Of a stretch of 64,000 nt of DNA, positions 23,938 through 36,459 are shown in pieces; position 1 is the first letter of the stretch; the number at the start of each line of letters is the position of its first letter. The stretch is from Sebastes aleutianus. Taxonomy: Eukaryota; Chordata; Actinopteri; Perciformes; Sebastidae. Location: the NCBI GenBank assembly GCA_916700875.1, contig CAKAKS010000001.1:12525741-12589740 (forward strand). The letters run 5' to 3'. The notes beneath the pieces were generated by a model. The model was not told the DNA's origin and made no database searches. It saw only the letters and a list, made by a program, of their open reading frames with translations. A program made the position numbers and the translations under genes.

Positions 23938-26900
23938 CTGGTTAAAGAGCTCCTTATACAGCATGTTTGACTTCTCCACCTGAGCCTCCAGGTCAGCCAC
24001 TGCTTCTGCATCCCACAATGTTATACTGCTTCAAAAGAAAGGCAGGTTAGACGTTAGGTTGGAGTATGTAGGAGTGGGAAATGTATAAAAATGATAGGAG
24101 ATGAAGAGGAATTTTGTTTTCTTTATTTAATGTCCGTGGGAGGGTTTTTAAAACACTCCAGAGCTGATTTCTGGCAACAGATGTTCAGCTTCATCGCAGT
24201 CATACATTTACTGTATGTTGCATCTATCGGTCTGTATGCGGCCTTACCCGTCACAGCAGTTAGTGTCCTGTAGAGGACAGAGGACGCTCTGTGTGGGACT
24301 GTCATCATGTAAACTCTTCTTCAGTTTCTCTGCCTTCTTTTTCAACAAGACGACCTGTTGCAGAAGAGCATCTCTCTCCTCCATCAGGGTGTCTTTGAAT
24401 CTGTAGAAAAAGGTTTGTTGACACACAGTTAGTGGGTGATTCTGCATCTCGAGTACACTCCAGTGTTCTTCATATACAATGTACAACATACAGTGGGTGA
24501 GTGTCTAATTAAAAGAAGAAGTAATATAAGGCCTGGCTACATATGGAGGTCTGTAGAGTGCGTCCCTTCCCAGAGATCAGATTAACATCCTTTATTAGCA
24601 AGAAACAGGGCTCAATGGGCTGTATTTTGTGCAGCAGGTTTAGTTTTAGTTTTTATATATTTAGTTTTAGTGTCAGAGTTTGAGTGTGTTTATTATCCTA
24701 ATTATGAAAGTTGGCTTTCAGGGCTTTTAATGTACTTTGAGGGCACAAATGAAAGTTGTTTACATCAGCTCTTGTGTATGTAGACGCTGTGTGTGTGATT
24801 GTAAAAGTTCAGGGAGAAAATACTAGTGGTGCCACGGTTCGATTTTTATTGCGTTTTATGGGTCACGGTTTTGGTTCAGTTTGTTTTGGAAATTTTGCAC
24901 AGAAGAATAACACAACCATTCCCAATGTGTTGGAACTCCAAAATATATAAATTAGGGCTGTCAAAGTTAATGCGATAATAACACGTTAACACAAATTCAT
25001 TTTAACACCACTATTCTTTAACACATTAATGCAACTTGTGATTTTTAGGTTGTAGCAGGCTCAGTTTTAAAACTAGAGTGAAGATACTGGTATCATATGA
25101 AACTATGTTATACTAGCTTGTCGTGAAGGAGGTTAAATAACGCTCCAAACTTACGCTAAATTTTGGCAACGAAACATGGCATGGCCATTTTCAAAGGAGT
25201 CCCTTGACCTCTGACCTCAAGATGGGTTCTATGGGTACCAACGAGTCTCCCCTTTACAGACATGCCCACTTTATGATAATCACATGCAGTTTGGGGCAAG
25301 TCATAGTCAAGTCAGCACACTGACACACTGACAGCTGTTGTTGCCTGTTGGGCTGCAGTTTGCCATGTTATGATTTCAGCATATTGTTTTATGCTAAATG
25401 CAGTACCTGTTAGGGTTTCTGGACAATATTTGTCTTTGTTTTGTGTTGTTAATTGATTACCAATAATAAATATATACATACATTTGCATAAAGCAGCATA
25501 TTTGCCCTCTCCCATGATGATAAGAGTATTAAATACTTGACAAATCTCCCTTTAAGGTACATTCTGAACAGATAAAAAATGTGTGATTAATCTGATCAAT
25601 CACGATTAATTATGGGCAATCATGAGGTTTAATCACGATTAAATGTTTTAATCCTATCCCTAGAAAATACCCACCTTTTGACACAACACATCCAGTAGCG
25701 CTGTTGCTGACAGAGCCACTCAAACTGCTCTGCTGTCCCCTGTAGTTTCCTCAGACTCCCCTCGTTCTCCTGCTGCAGCTCCCTCACCTCAAACACAAGA
25801 TAGCATCACTTTATACTTTCAAACAGGATGTGATTGAGACAACAAGAGAGCAGGGAATAATGATTGTCTGGGCTTAGATCAGGAAAAAAAGACTCTTGAA
25901 CTCGGTGGCGTCATCTGGAAAGATGAGGGAACGCAACAGGGTCGAACTTAATCTCCCCGACTCCCAGGACTTTCACAATAATTCACTGACTTTATCCTCT
26001 GCAAATAAATGTTCTCATTAAGTGTTTCTCTGACAGGGCGGTCTGTTGTTTCGTTCTGCGTCTCGTCCGAGAGATAGCCGTAGAGCTGGATTGTTTGCTG
26101 TTTGATGGACTGGTTGAAACTGAGGCCAGGAAGGGAGTGAGTCTTTGAAGCCAGGCGTAAATAAAAAAAAAAACCTTGACAGTGTGTAGGAATGTTTCAC
26201 TAATGCCCAGACTCAACACACATTAATACGAAACTAAGGCCAGAAAAACAAAATCTGAATTAGTGCGTTCTCTCGGGTGGTTGTAGTTTTTCAAATTTTG
26301 GCCACAGAACATAAATTTGAACCTTGAAGTTTTACGTTTCATGAAATTAATTATTCAAAATTGAGTTGTTATTCTCTGTTTTTAACTGGCACGCTGACCT
26401 GAATCAGCCTGAGAACAGTGTTAAACCACTACGTGTGATTGGGGGGAGCTGGCAGCGGGACGATGTTGTGCTGCATTATTTCTGGAGGAGTTGGCTGTAA
26501 GCTTGACAACGAGCAATACTCCACATTCATTATAAAAACCATTAAAAGTCCATTACTTATCTATTTATGCTCAAGCAGAAAAGACCAAAGCAGTGTTGAA
26601 CAACGTGTTTAATCCTGACATCTGCTGGACAAAAGTCACATTACAACCACTGACCTTTATGTTGTGTTACAGTAGATGCTGGTTAGTATTTAAAGGTTTG
26701 GTTTGATGCTGATTAATAATCTCACTAAAGACGGGTCATGTAAATACAACAATGCATTCATTAGTCATATCTTATTAATATACATTGAAATTGCGCAGGA
26801 ATTTTGTCATACATGTTCGCTTTTTGTTTAATTTTATAATGAATATGCTGTGTACTTGAACCAAAGACAATTGTTGTCTTGTTGTGATGGACAATAACAT

Positions 26901-29900
26901 TTTGATTTTAGTTTCTTCATGTAACTGAAAAATAGAAATTACTATTGTGCTCTCTGTATCAGCATTGTTAGTGTTTATACATTTTATAGACCAAACAATT
27001 AGGCGATTAATCAAGAAAATAATCAGCAGATTAATTGATAATGAATGAAAATTAACATACAGAAAACAATGAATGTAATGGATCCACAGTGCAGAAGTGT
27101 TTTATGCTTCAGGAGTCGTTTAAGAAGTTTCTTTGGAGGTTTTGATTCATTTTGACTCTTTCTTTGCTTTGACTCTGTTCATTCACAGAAAACCTTTATA
27201 TTACTTTTAGTGTTACTTTAGCTCTTACAGGCGAAGCTGCAAGAACTGACTTGTTACCCACAGACCCAAAACGTGGCAGAGCTGCATTCACGTCTGTACG
27301 TTTCTGTTCCCTTACCTCCTTCTGATGAGCGGAGCGTAAATCCATCAGCTTCTCTGTCAGAGTTTGGTTGGTGTCTTGTAGCTCCTCCATCTTCACTGTC
27401 TTACTGTTGGAGACAAATACAAAAAGATTTCATATTATCTAATCCTTCTCCAAAGGGAGGCGTTTTGAAATGAGAAGAAAAGTTATTTCTATTACTTTAC
27501 ATTGGTTAAAATGACTGAAATGATAAAGTAGCAGCATGAAAATGTTTAATTTAAAGGCCTTTAAGTCTAATTTTTAAATATAATATGATTGCTTGGTGCT
27601 CTTAACTGAAATAATGTTCCTTATATTTTAGTGTTCTTCAAGGTGTTTCTTCCACAGATCTGTCTATTCATCTGGATTTCTATTCTCAACACTCCATGGG
27701 TCCTTGCTGCTCTCTCACAGATAAGCAAATGAAATGTCATGATTGTATCAGTGCATTTACTGTAAGAGTCAATAAGAATTTTATAGGGAGATGTAAAAAG
27801 AAAAATGTAAATATGAACCTCTCTGCTAATGTAAAGATTTCTTTCATCTCCTTGACTTGTGGAATCATGATAACGTATTCTGACACTAAGCCAACTCTCC
27901 ACGGGGATTTAAAGTCAGCAGATTTAGGCACGGCGCTGCATTTCTGCTGACTTTAAATTCGCAGGTCCGAACTCGTTGTTTTCATTCAGTCTTGAGACAA
28001 CACAGTCAACGACAGTTTGAGATGAAGCTCTTCTCTGTGGGTTTGCAGAGCAGCTGGTGACAGCTTCACTTGGCTTCAGTTTGCTGGAGATGGTAATCAA
28101 ACGTTTTATTAATTTAAATGTTTCTTTTCTTAGTCCACACCCTTATCTGGGTTAATGTTTGTTTTTTATATTGTGTTCGGTTTTAACAGCTGGGTGGAAC
28201 ATGGAGGAATGTGTTTAAATCAAACCATCAACAATTCAACATGGTTAACGAAAACAAGGACGTTACCACAACCGTTTTTTCAGGTATTTCCTTCACAACT
28301 CAGAGCTGTGACAGGGTCTCGTCTGAAGCACAGTGAGGGTTTGTGCTCAAGCTTTATCTGAAAACTCGTGCACATCATACAATGTATATAAGAAGTGGAC
28401 GTAGTCACCGTGACGTCTCCCATTGGTTTGTGGACTACGGTTTTGAAGCCTTGAGTTCTGCGTTTTGGCCAAATTAAGTACAACCGAACGCTGAACAAGA
28501 CATTTTTAGGCGACCAAAATGTTACAATTAACTTTCATGAACTGAAATCACACTGTGAAAGGGTTAAAGATCTAGGACGAAAACACGGACAACTCCCAGA
28601 CCCGACAACGCCCTAAAGCATCCCCTGCTTTATGGCCTATTTGACTCTAAATGGGACCATAATTTACTAAATGAACATCATGCTGTATTGAAGAAGACTT
28701 GAAACTAGCGACTGAGACCATAAACTCATGTTTACAATGTTTACTGAGGTAATAAATTAAGAGAGAAGTAGGCTCATTTTCTCATAGACTTCTATACAAT
28801 CAGTCTTCTTTTAGTAACCAGAGGAGTCGCCCCCTGCTGGATATTAGAAAGAATGCAAGTTTAAGACACTTCAGCATTGGCTTCACTTTTCAGACCAGGA
28901 GGTAAGTGGTGCACATTCATATTAGTATCACCATCATTGATGCACAACAAGTGGATATACAGCACAAAGTTAAGACCACCCACTCAAAGTGATTACCACC
29001 AATATTGACAAAAACTGCAAAACTGTAATAGTAGAATATAAGTTTTCTGGAAAAGATCTAATTTGCTTCAGTCTTATGACACTATTCAGCTGGGCTGCAA
29101 CTAAATAATATGAATTAATCAGTTAATTATTTTTTCAAATAATTATTTAGTCTATAAAATCTGAAAACGTGAAACCTACCTGCGCAGCTCTGCCTGCAGG
29201 CTCTCCATCAGCGCAGCTCTGCGCTGGGCCTCAACGCGCAGCTCCTTCTGGAGGCCTTCCGCCACCACAGCTCTGTGTTGGGCCTCGGCATGCAGCTCCT
29301 CCACCAGACCCTCCAGCTTCCCCTCAGAGCTCTGCAGGCAAAACAGCTCAGAGCCGACCTGCCGCAGCAGCTCTGCGTCCCGGGTGCTCGCCTCCGCCAG
29401 CAGGACCACGCGCTTCTGCAGCAAGTCCACCAGGTCCTGCAGGAGATGGCAGGTAAGTAATCCATACTAACTCACATACCTTTTTGCAGCATGTTTTTAC
29501 ACATTTTATGGCTCTTTTTGTTCTATTTTTAGTACTTTATGAACTATTTTATAGAGTGCATTTTGATTTTCTTTTTCAGATCTTCATCTCATCTGATCCA
29601 GATGCTCTCATAAAGGTACATGCACCCAAACAAGGACAAAATATTCAGAAATGGTATGTATTAACTATGCATATTAACCTCATATTACTCCGTGCTTCCA
29701 TACCTTAAAAGATCTCATTGCATTATCATCTTGTACAAAATGTACAAGTGATAATCAAACATACCTATAGGTGAAAGAGTTTGTGACAAGCCCAAACCTG
29801 ACGTTATCACACTCTCCAAATCTCTAACAAATACCATCGAGGTTTCTAGACCAGCTGCTCATTTATTACTGTGAAGTAGGGATAACTCTTAGAGGTCGAA

Positions 29901-32900
29901 AGGTAAAAACTGGGACAAGGAAGAAGAAGAGAAAAACTACTGCAACCTATTTCTGCAACACTAAATTAAGTTTTCTCTAGTCTTTGCTTTTTTCCTGGCC
30001 TCTAAAAGTATTGAAATAAAGCAGTCAGAGAAAAGAATAAAATCTCTCTTTAGTTAAACTTCTCAAAGCTTTATGCAACCCATGTTGACAAGGAGCCAAA
30101 ACCCCCAAAAAGGCTGGTAACCAGTGCCAAACCCTCTGCATTTACAGTATGTTAACACTGGCACTTACTGGCGGCCTGATTCCAGTGCAATTTCAGTAAT
30201 TGCAGCATAGGTGGCCGGCTGGTATGGTCATGGCTATGTGCATTTAAATTATGGGATTGTAATGAGGTTAAACACTACACGGTTAAATTACACAATTTTT
30301 TTTAAAAAAAGTCACTTAATTGGACAGCAGTTGGCCTTCAGGTAAGTATTTTCTAACAAGACTCTAATTGCCACACCAACGCTTGAGATTAAGAGCTGAA
30401 TGTTGTTTTGGGAATCGGGATTTGGTGAAAGAAGTCGCTCATTGTGAAGAATTATCAGCTAACTCTGAAGATTTTTTAGGCTTTTGGAACTAATAGTTTT
30501 GGTTTTACGGCACATTTACTGTGTGGTTTATTCCCAGCAGAAGCTTGATGCTTTTTCAGCAAATAAAACTCTGATAAATCCTCTGTACTCTACCATTCCA
30601 GCACCAAACAGCAGCATTAGGTGAAAAAGTGGATCATTAGCAGTTAAGGAGCCTGTGCGCAGTTGCATAAAACCACTTGGGGTAAGTTTGCCCTTAAATT
30701 TTCATCTAAAAATGAGTTGCATAAAATCACCTTAAGGAGTTTGTACCCTTGTTTGCCCTTAGCTACTTAAGTATTCCTTTATGCATTGCTAGAAGCTCCT
30801 TAGTAACCATTTTCCTCAGAACATTTTAAAGGACCCATACAAGTCTGTTAAAAGATACGATATTCCTTTATTAGTCCCGCAGTGGGGAAATTTGCAGTGT
30901 ACAGCAGCAAAGGGGATAGTGCAAAAAACAAGATGCATCAGCTAACACAGTAAAAAAAAGAGCTAAACAAAGTGTAACAAAATATGAACCATTTAAATAG
31001 AAGGAAGTATAAAAATAGGACCAGTATATACAGTATTAGCAATAAACAGACTATTAACAAAATTGCACAAGTGGAAAATGATATTGCACAGTGAGAATGA
31101 AATAAAATTCCACCTGAAAATATCAGGTTATTGTCAGTTTTGGTTGTGTAAGTTTAAGTGGTCTACTGGGAGCAGTGCTGGTTGTGGAGTCTGACAGCTG
31201 CAGGAAGGAAGGACCTGCGAAAGGGAAATAACTTGTGAAACAATACAACGGCTGAATTTATTGTGATTGAAAAGGAGAAGGGGATACTAAGATGCATTTT
31301 TGGGACAGGGAAACCCCACTGGATTTGGATTTGACCATCAGTGGTGAGATGGAAACAACGGCTTCAGTTAAGTGTCTTAAATACATTTTGCTGCTGTCCC
31401 CCGTCCACAGCAGTACAGTACTTCGGTTCATTGCAGTAACTACCGTCTGCTTCTCCAAACTGGTGGCATGCCGACCGTCATCTACTGTAGGTAATACACT
31501 GACTATGGATAAGTACCTCACACAACCCCACTTCAAAACATCTCAACTATCCCTTTAATATAAAATTACTGATTATAGCAGCTTGAAGATGGCCTCTAAT
31601 ATAACTGTAGATAAATGACCCACATCCAAACAATGAGATTATTTCTTTCTTTGCAGACATTTAATCCTAGTCTGCTCACCTGTTGCTGGTGGATCCTGCT
31701 GATGAGCTGGTCCTCTCTCATCCTGAGCTCCAGGTTCAGCTGCTCCTGGTGGAGGAGTCGAGCGATCACAGCTTCCAGATCATTGTGCAGCTTCCTCTCC
31801 CTGTCTCTGGACAACAGGAACTCCCTGTCTAGCACCGCTGCAGCCACAAACAACAGACCCGAGTCAGATTTTGGACCACGAAAACCACAGCTGTAGGCGA
31901 TTTTCATTAAAACTGAAGATCTGCTGAATGTGTGCCACTTGGACACGTTTTAATGAAAGGTAATGAAAAAGTATGTTGTTTTTACTGCCCACAGCATAAA
32001 ATAACCATAATGTTTAAAACCATAACACTTTAAATGTGGGGTTGTATGTCAGCTGCTGACATCTCTGGCACTGAAACACTCCTCTCATTCCCACTCCCCT
32101 CACCTCATCACTGCACTTGTGTGTCCTTAATACGTTTCACACACATTTCTCTTGGATCTCAGCTCTGTGGCCGTCCTCATCTCACACTTTATGGTCCATA
32201 TAATGTACATAGCGTAGAAACGATCTATCATTATAGCTGCAACTCATTCTGGTCATCAGCAGAGGTTGATAAAGCTCAGATTTCTCCCACAAATAGGCCT
32301 TTTTATGCTTCCGCGCCGGCGACAGCCATGGCCTGAGGCATTACGTTTTCGGGTTGTCTGTCCATACGTATATGTCCCATTCTCGTGATAGTGATGTCTC
32401 AGGAACGCCTGGAGGGAATTTCATTACATTTGGCACAAACATCCACTTGGACTCAAAGATGTGCTGATAAGAATTTGGTGGTCAAAGGTCACGTTTTTGG
32501 CCAAAACTCAAGAATTCATATGCCAATTATGACAATTTCACACAAATGTCTAACAGAATAACATTGACGAAGTGATGACATTTTGGACAGACATGGATGT
32601 AAACTACAACTTGACTGGTTGGCGGAGGCATACAACTGTGAGGCGATAATTCTAGTCCTCATCTCTATTACACTTTATATTATTTTGTAGTTCAGTTTAA
32701 ACTAAATGTACTGATTTTATACTTAAACTATGCCCCTTAAAAAAGACACGCTTGACAAGCAGAACAGACATTTTTAATCAGAAATATGTATCTTACCTCT
32801 TGAGGCCTCTAAAAAATATTCAGATGCAACAGTCAGAGAGGGAAAATTACTCTTTGATTAAACCGTGTTCACAACCTGATAGATAAGGTAAGATGAAGTA

Positions 32901-33796
32901 GACATTTGTTCACATTAAGTGGCCATAAGCAAATCACTAACTGAGCTTATGTATGCTCATGACTTGCCCCCTCAAGGGACTGGTGTTGGAAATTAGCTTC
33001 AGCTATATGCATGTGTACATCAGACACTGCTTCTGCAACTGTCAATGTTTATCTGTATTTTTCCTTTACAAATGTTTTACTTATTGTGCTTAAAACTAAT
33101 CTGATTACTTTTTCAGTGACGTTATAATGGTTTATTGTTGCTGTGGTGTGTTCTGTTAAATGTTATCTCTTCCCTATTAACCCTGACAATATCACAGCAG
33201 TAAATCCAACCAGAGACTCACGTTTACAGTCAATGAGGAACAGTTTCACTTTCAAGTCACGACCTTTGAAGTTATATTATCTACTATTGGCAAGGTGTAG
33301 AGGAAATTCACAGGTTAATCTTCAGCATGTAGCGTGAATCTTTGTAAGTGGTTGATTTTATGACATAAAACCAGATTTAAACATCAACCTAATACATTAA
33401 AAAACCCAGTAAATAGGAGGAAGTATGAATGTCTGGATACCACAGTAATATGTTTGTCGTGTCTAGATGGTTACCCTAGATTTGTGAGATGGTCAAGGTT
33501 AGATATTGACCATTAGATGACATTACTCTGGTATAATCTGGGACTTTGTAACTCATTAATTGCATCTGCGGCTTACAGCAGACATGAAAAACAGACTAAA
33601 AAGGTCATAATGGCCGTTAACACTAGACTGAATCAGGAGGCTATACTCGGCTCTGAAGTGTAAATGTGTAACTTTATTCTCAGAGGTCAAACAACTCACC
33701 TTTATCATGAGCCAGGCGGTTGCACTTGGCCGTCAGATACTGGATCTGGCTGTCGTCTTCGTCCTTTTGTGCTCGGAAAAACCTCCTCATGTTCAT
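23938..33796 (-). CDS. multi-exon coiled-coil protein, function unknown (3' end uncertain)
   Basis: Seven minus-strand coding exons join in frame with GT/AG borders: 33796-33700, 31837-31680, 29436-29180, 27403-27316, 25787-25675, 24400-24248 and 24025-23938, giving 318 codons. The start is the first ATG after an in-frame TAA; a second in-frame ATG follows at 33790. The N-terminus is basic (MNMRRFFRAQKDEDD), followed by almost unbroken heptad-type helix rich in Glu, Gln, Leu, Arg and Lys. The third exon (257 bp) is Ala/Glu/Leu-rich with internal repeats. A Trp/Cys patch (FEWLCQQQRYWMCCVKR) interrupts the coil near residues 223-239. There are no signal peptide, membrane segment or enzyme motifs. 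A last exon may lie at 17371-17333; reading through the last donor would add only five codons before TGA. I do not recognise the family. A scaffold, centrosomal or cytoskeletal role would be a guess. Confidence 0.75.
24953..25662 (+). mobile_element. hAT-like non-autonomous element (family H), copy D, in an intron
   Basis: Starts TAGGGCTGTCAAAGTTAATG and ends near CCTATCCCTA, with all internal family landmarks. Its right edge lies 12 bp from the splice donor (25674) of the exon at 25675-25787, so most of this intron is transposon. Confidence 0.75.
26860..27060 (-). repeat. fragment of GGCTGCAACTAA-type repeat in an intron
   Basis: Contains the TTTTATAGACCAAACAATTA and AATAATCAGCAGATTAATTG segments typical of this AT-rich short element, which recurs at 23440-23555 and 54187-54489. 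It lies between the exons at 25675-25787 and 27316-27403. Confidence 0.45.
28383..28908 (-). repeat. family P element, reverse copy
   Basis: The reverse complement matches 17609-18130 through almost its whole length. It also includes the GAAGTGGACGTAGTC end shared with 10683. It is intronic to the coiled-coil gene, so an extended transcript covering both copies could pair them as a long RNA duplex. Confidence 0.75.
30852..31220 (-). mobile_element. L2-like LINE 3' end (reverse), in an intron
   Basis: Read on the minus strand, this starts with the end of a reverse-transcriptase ORF (frame resembling LPAAVRLHNQ). It continues through a 3' UTR and ends GGGACTAATAAAGGAATATC, the AATAAAG-type tail of L2-clade elements. 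The same 3' UTR recurs at 45692-46012. The element is 5' truncated, as usual for LINEs. Confidence 0.7.
31261..31558 (-). mobile_element. TTAA MITE (TTAAAGGGATAGTT type), in an intron
   Basis: On the minus strand it begins TTAAAGGGATAGTTGAGATG and continues with GGTACTTATCCATAGTCAGT and CTGTGGACGGGGGACAGCAG. I recognise this as a common percomorph short element. A 5' part of another copy lies at 53893-53990 in srp72. Frames on either strand are incidental. Confidence 0.6.
32340..32655 (+). repeat. dispersed teleost repeat (CTCAGGAACGCCTGGAGGGA type)
   Basis: Landmarks are TCTCAGGAACGCCTGGAGGG, AAATGTCTAACAGAATAACA, GGACAGACATGGATGTAAAC and GGTTGGCGGAGGCATACAAC. I know this as a common fish repeat, but its class is unclear to me. 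It is in the intron between the first two coding exons of the coiled-coil gene. Confidence 0.55.
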
Positions 33797-34876
33797 TGGC
33801 GTTTGAACTGCTGCAAATCTAAAGCTTCTTCCTGCTTCCCGTGATCCTTAGGGCAGGGCCGGTGTGTCCCACATGGTCAGATAGGACACAGTGACTCTCC
33901 CTGTACACAAAGTCTGTCCTAAAGAACACAGAGCGCACTAACAGAGGGCAGGTTTAAGCATTAATCCAAGCTGCTGTTTTCATAGCGTGGAGGCAAGGCG
34001 TGCTGCAGATGAAGACGGTCGGGCATGTCGTGTCTAGCAGGCAGGCGTCTTTACAGCAGCAGCCTCAGGTCAGATATTTTATAATATAGGATTGTGTAAG
34101 CCGTGATTTTATAGAGGAACATACCTTTGGCACTCTCTTGTATTTATGTGTTAGATGTGTGTTGGTAGATTGTATGTCACATATAATCTAAAACTCTTTC
34201 ATTTTTGCTAATTTCTCATGAGATCCCACACCTATTTAACTTAACGTGGAAAAATTGAAGATTTTCATTTAAATAAATGTCTGTTAAGTCACTATCTATT
34301 GCCGAGGGAGGTAATACAATGGTGATTGGGCCTTTTTTCGGGCTATACAAAAAAAATTGACGTGATTGGGCCTATTATGGAGGACAAAACCTGCCAAAAG
34401 AAGTTATGCAAAGGGAGAATCGTGCATAAATATATAAATAAATAAATGCATACATTTAAAAAATATATATATAATAAATACAAAATTAAAGGAAAATTAA
34501 ACAGAAGAGTAATAAATAAGGGAATTAATGTAACGGTAAATACATAAAGAATCAATTTAGAACAGAAATATCAGTCTGAGTTTCCAGGGACTACTTTACT
34601 TCTTGGTTTTGTTTTCTAGCTCGATAATAGAAACAAATAAGAATATTGTGCACTTGTATTATTAAGCCTATAAAGCGCAACAAATAAAGTTAAGTGATAA
34701 TAAATAGCAGCTAAAGGTTTTGACGATATCTCTTTAGGCAGACGAAGAGGTCACACGGAGGATAGAAGTAGTTACTTTTAAAATATTCTCACTTCTAAGT
34801 GTGAAATTGTGGCTCATTGGTAATAATATAATATAATAATTTTTCTTTACTCTGTTTTCTCTCTCTTCTCAAACAG
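33797..34876. other. upstream region of the coiled-coil gene
   Basis: This should contain the promoter and 5' UTR of the minus-strand coiled-coil gene. I see no TATA box or CpG-rich block that fixes a start site. The part near 34320-34450 (GAGGACAAAACCTGCCAAAA followed by AAATAAATAAAT) resembles a dispersed element also seen reversed near 55310-55800. Confidence 0.4.
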
Positions 34877-34981
34877 GTATTGATGGTGTCTAAATGCACA
34901 AGACTTTTCACGTTGCTGCTGATGCACTTGATGCCAGCAGAGGGAGACAACCCCCAGCTACTCCTCTCAGTCTGCTGTCAG
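34877..34981 (+). other. isolated exon-like segment
   Basis: A strong acceptor (TCTCTCTTCTCAAACAG) and a strong donor (CAG followed by GTAAGC) enclose 105 bp, open in phase 0 for 35 codons. The codons suggest nothing familiar and no partner exon was found on this strand. It could be an exon of a non-coding RNA or a chance pair of sites. Confidence 0.25.
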
Positions 34982-36459
34982 GTAAGCATGTATTACTTTC
35001 TAAACATATTGTATATACTGTTTAACTTAATCTGTGTAAAGGCGGTGATGCTGCCAATGAAGAGTTGGGGATCAATCTTCCTACTAGAGCCACTACCATA
35101 GAAGAGTGTATTTCTTTTTATCAATCTCTGGGTTTCAGTTAAGGTTTGTAGTGTCCCTCTCCAGTTACAGGTGCCCACAGGAGGAGGTATAGTTGCCTTA
35201 ATAAACACTTATTTCTGATTGCAACTATATTATAGTGTGTTATAAACCATTTAATAAGTGTTTATATACTCCTTGTTCTTGCTAGGGCACTTAAAGTGTT
35301 GCCAAGCAGTTAAATTATCAGTAAAATCATTCACTAAACAAGCTGATTTCCCTTCAACATGAAAGATTTAAGACAATTAAAAATCACCTCCTTCTACATG
35401 ATAAGATGTTTTGGCTCTGTTTTTTCTGTCTAGTAACGGGCTGATTCTCCAGAAGTCACTGAGAGATGCTCAACAACAGGACAAACTAACTAGGCCACAC
35501 AGATGATATCAGTTCAGCTTATTTCCTGTGAAGTCTTACGAGCCTAAAATGAGAGAGCCTAATCTGATCCCGTTTTGCCAGCAAAGCAAATGCATCTGTA
35601 GTCATTCAAAGGAGAGGATGTTCAAAAATGGCATTTATTTAAAAAAAAAAAAAAAAAAAGAAGAAGAAAACCACCATGCTGACTTCTGCCTCTTTAACAG
35701 AAACGTTGTAGATAGAAAATGGCGTTGGACATTGACACGAAGCCTCCGATTATTAAAATAAATAAATACAATATCCTCCCAAATGTGTGAGAAACAAAAG
35801 TGTAACATTTCTCTTAAAACAGAAACACAGAGAAACCCCATCCCACAGCTACACACCAGGCTCTGTCACATCGGGGAGTTTCAACGTCAAAACAGACAGT
35901 CACAGAACATTTGACAAATTGAGCTTCATACAGTGTCGTACAGACGTTGGCGCCTCAGGAACACAATATGGAGTTACCCTGCTTGTCCAACCAGAGACTG
36001 GCTTATACCACCGGTGGGGTAAATCTACTGTTCAATTAGATTCAAAGTGGTGTTACATAACAATATGCACAAATCATGTCAGTAGTTTTCAATATTCAGT
36101 AACTTAGTTAAATACATTTTTAACTGGAACTAAAAAGCTGCCATCGTTATGGTGCTTTTAATACAATCAGTGCTTCTCTGAGGTTGTGATCTCTGGAAGA
36201 GTCACGTAACAGACAAGAAAAAAAAAAAAATATTACAGCAGAGTGTGAAGTGTTAATCCCAATTTGTAGTGCTAAAACCCAGGAGTCGGTTAGTATTTTT
36301 AGCCGTGGGTTCCCTCTGCAGATTTCCAACGCTTTTTCTCTTCTCAGTGTTTTTAATTTATGTAGGAAACACAGCGGTTAACTTTCACTTATTGTTCTTC
36401 TTTATAAATTATAGCTGTTTATGTGATTTAGATGAGAAGACAGATATTCTCATGTCTGC
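34982..36459. other. intergenic, nothing recognised
   Basis: A-runs near 35640-35660 and 36217-36230. No supported exon, RNA gene or bounded transposon. Confidence 0.4.

Noticed and set aside
29169..29465. Pro/Ala-rich plus-strand frame overlapping the coiled-coil exon at 29180-29436
   Set aside because: It is the antisense shadow of a GC-rich exon with proper minus-strand splice borders and heptad pattern.
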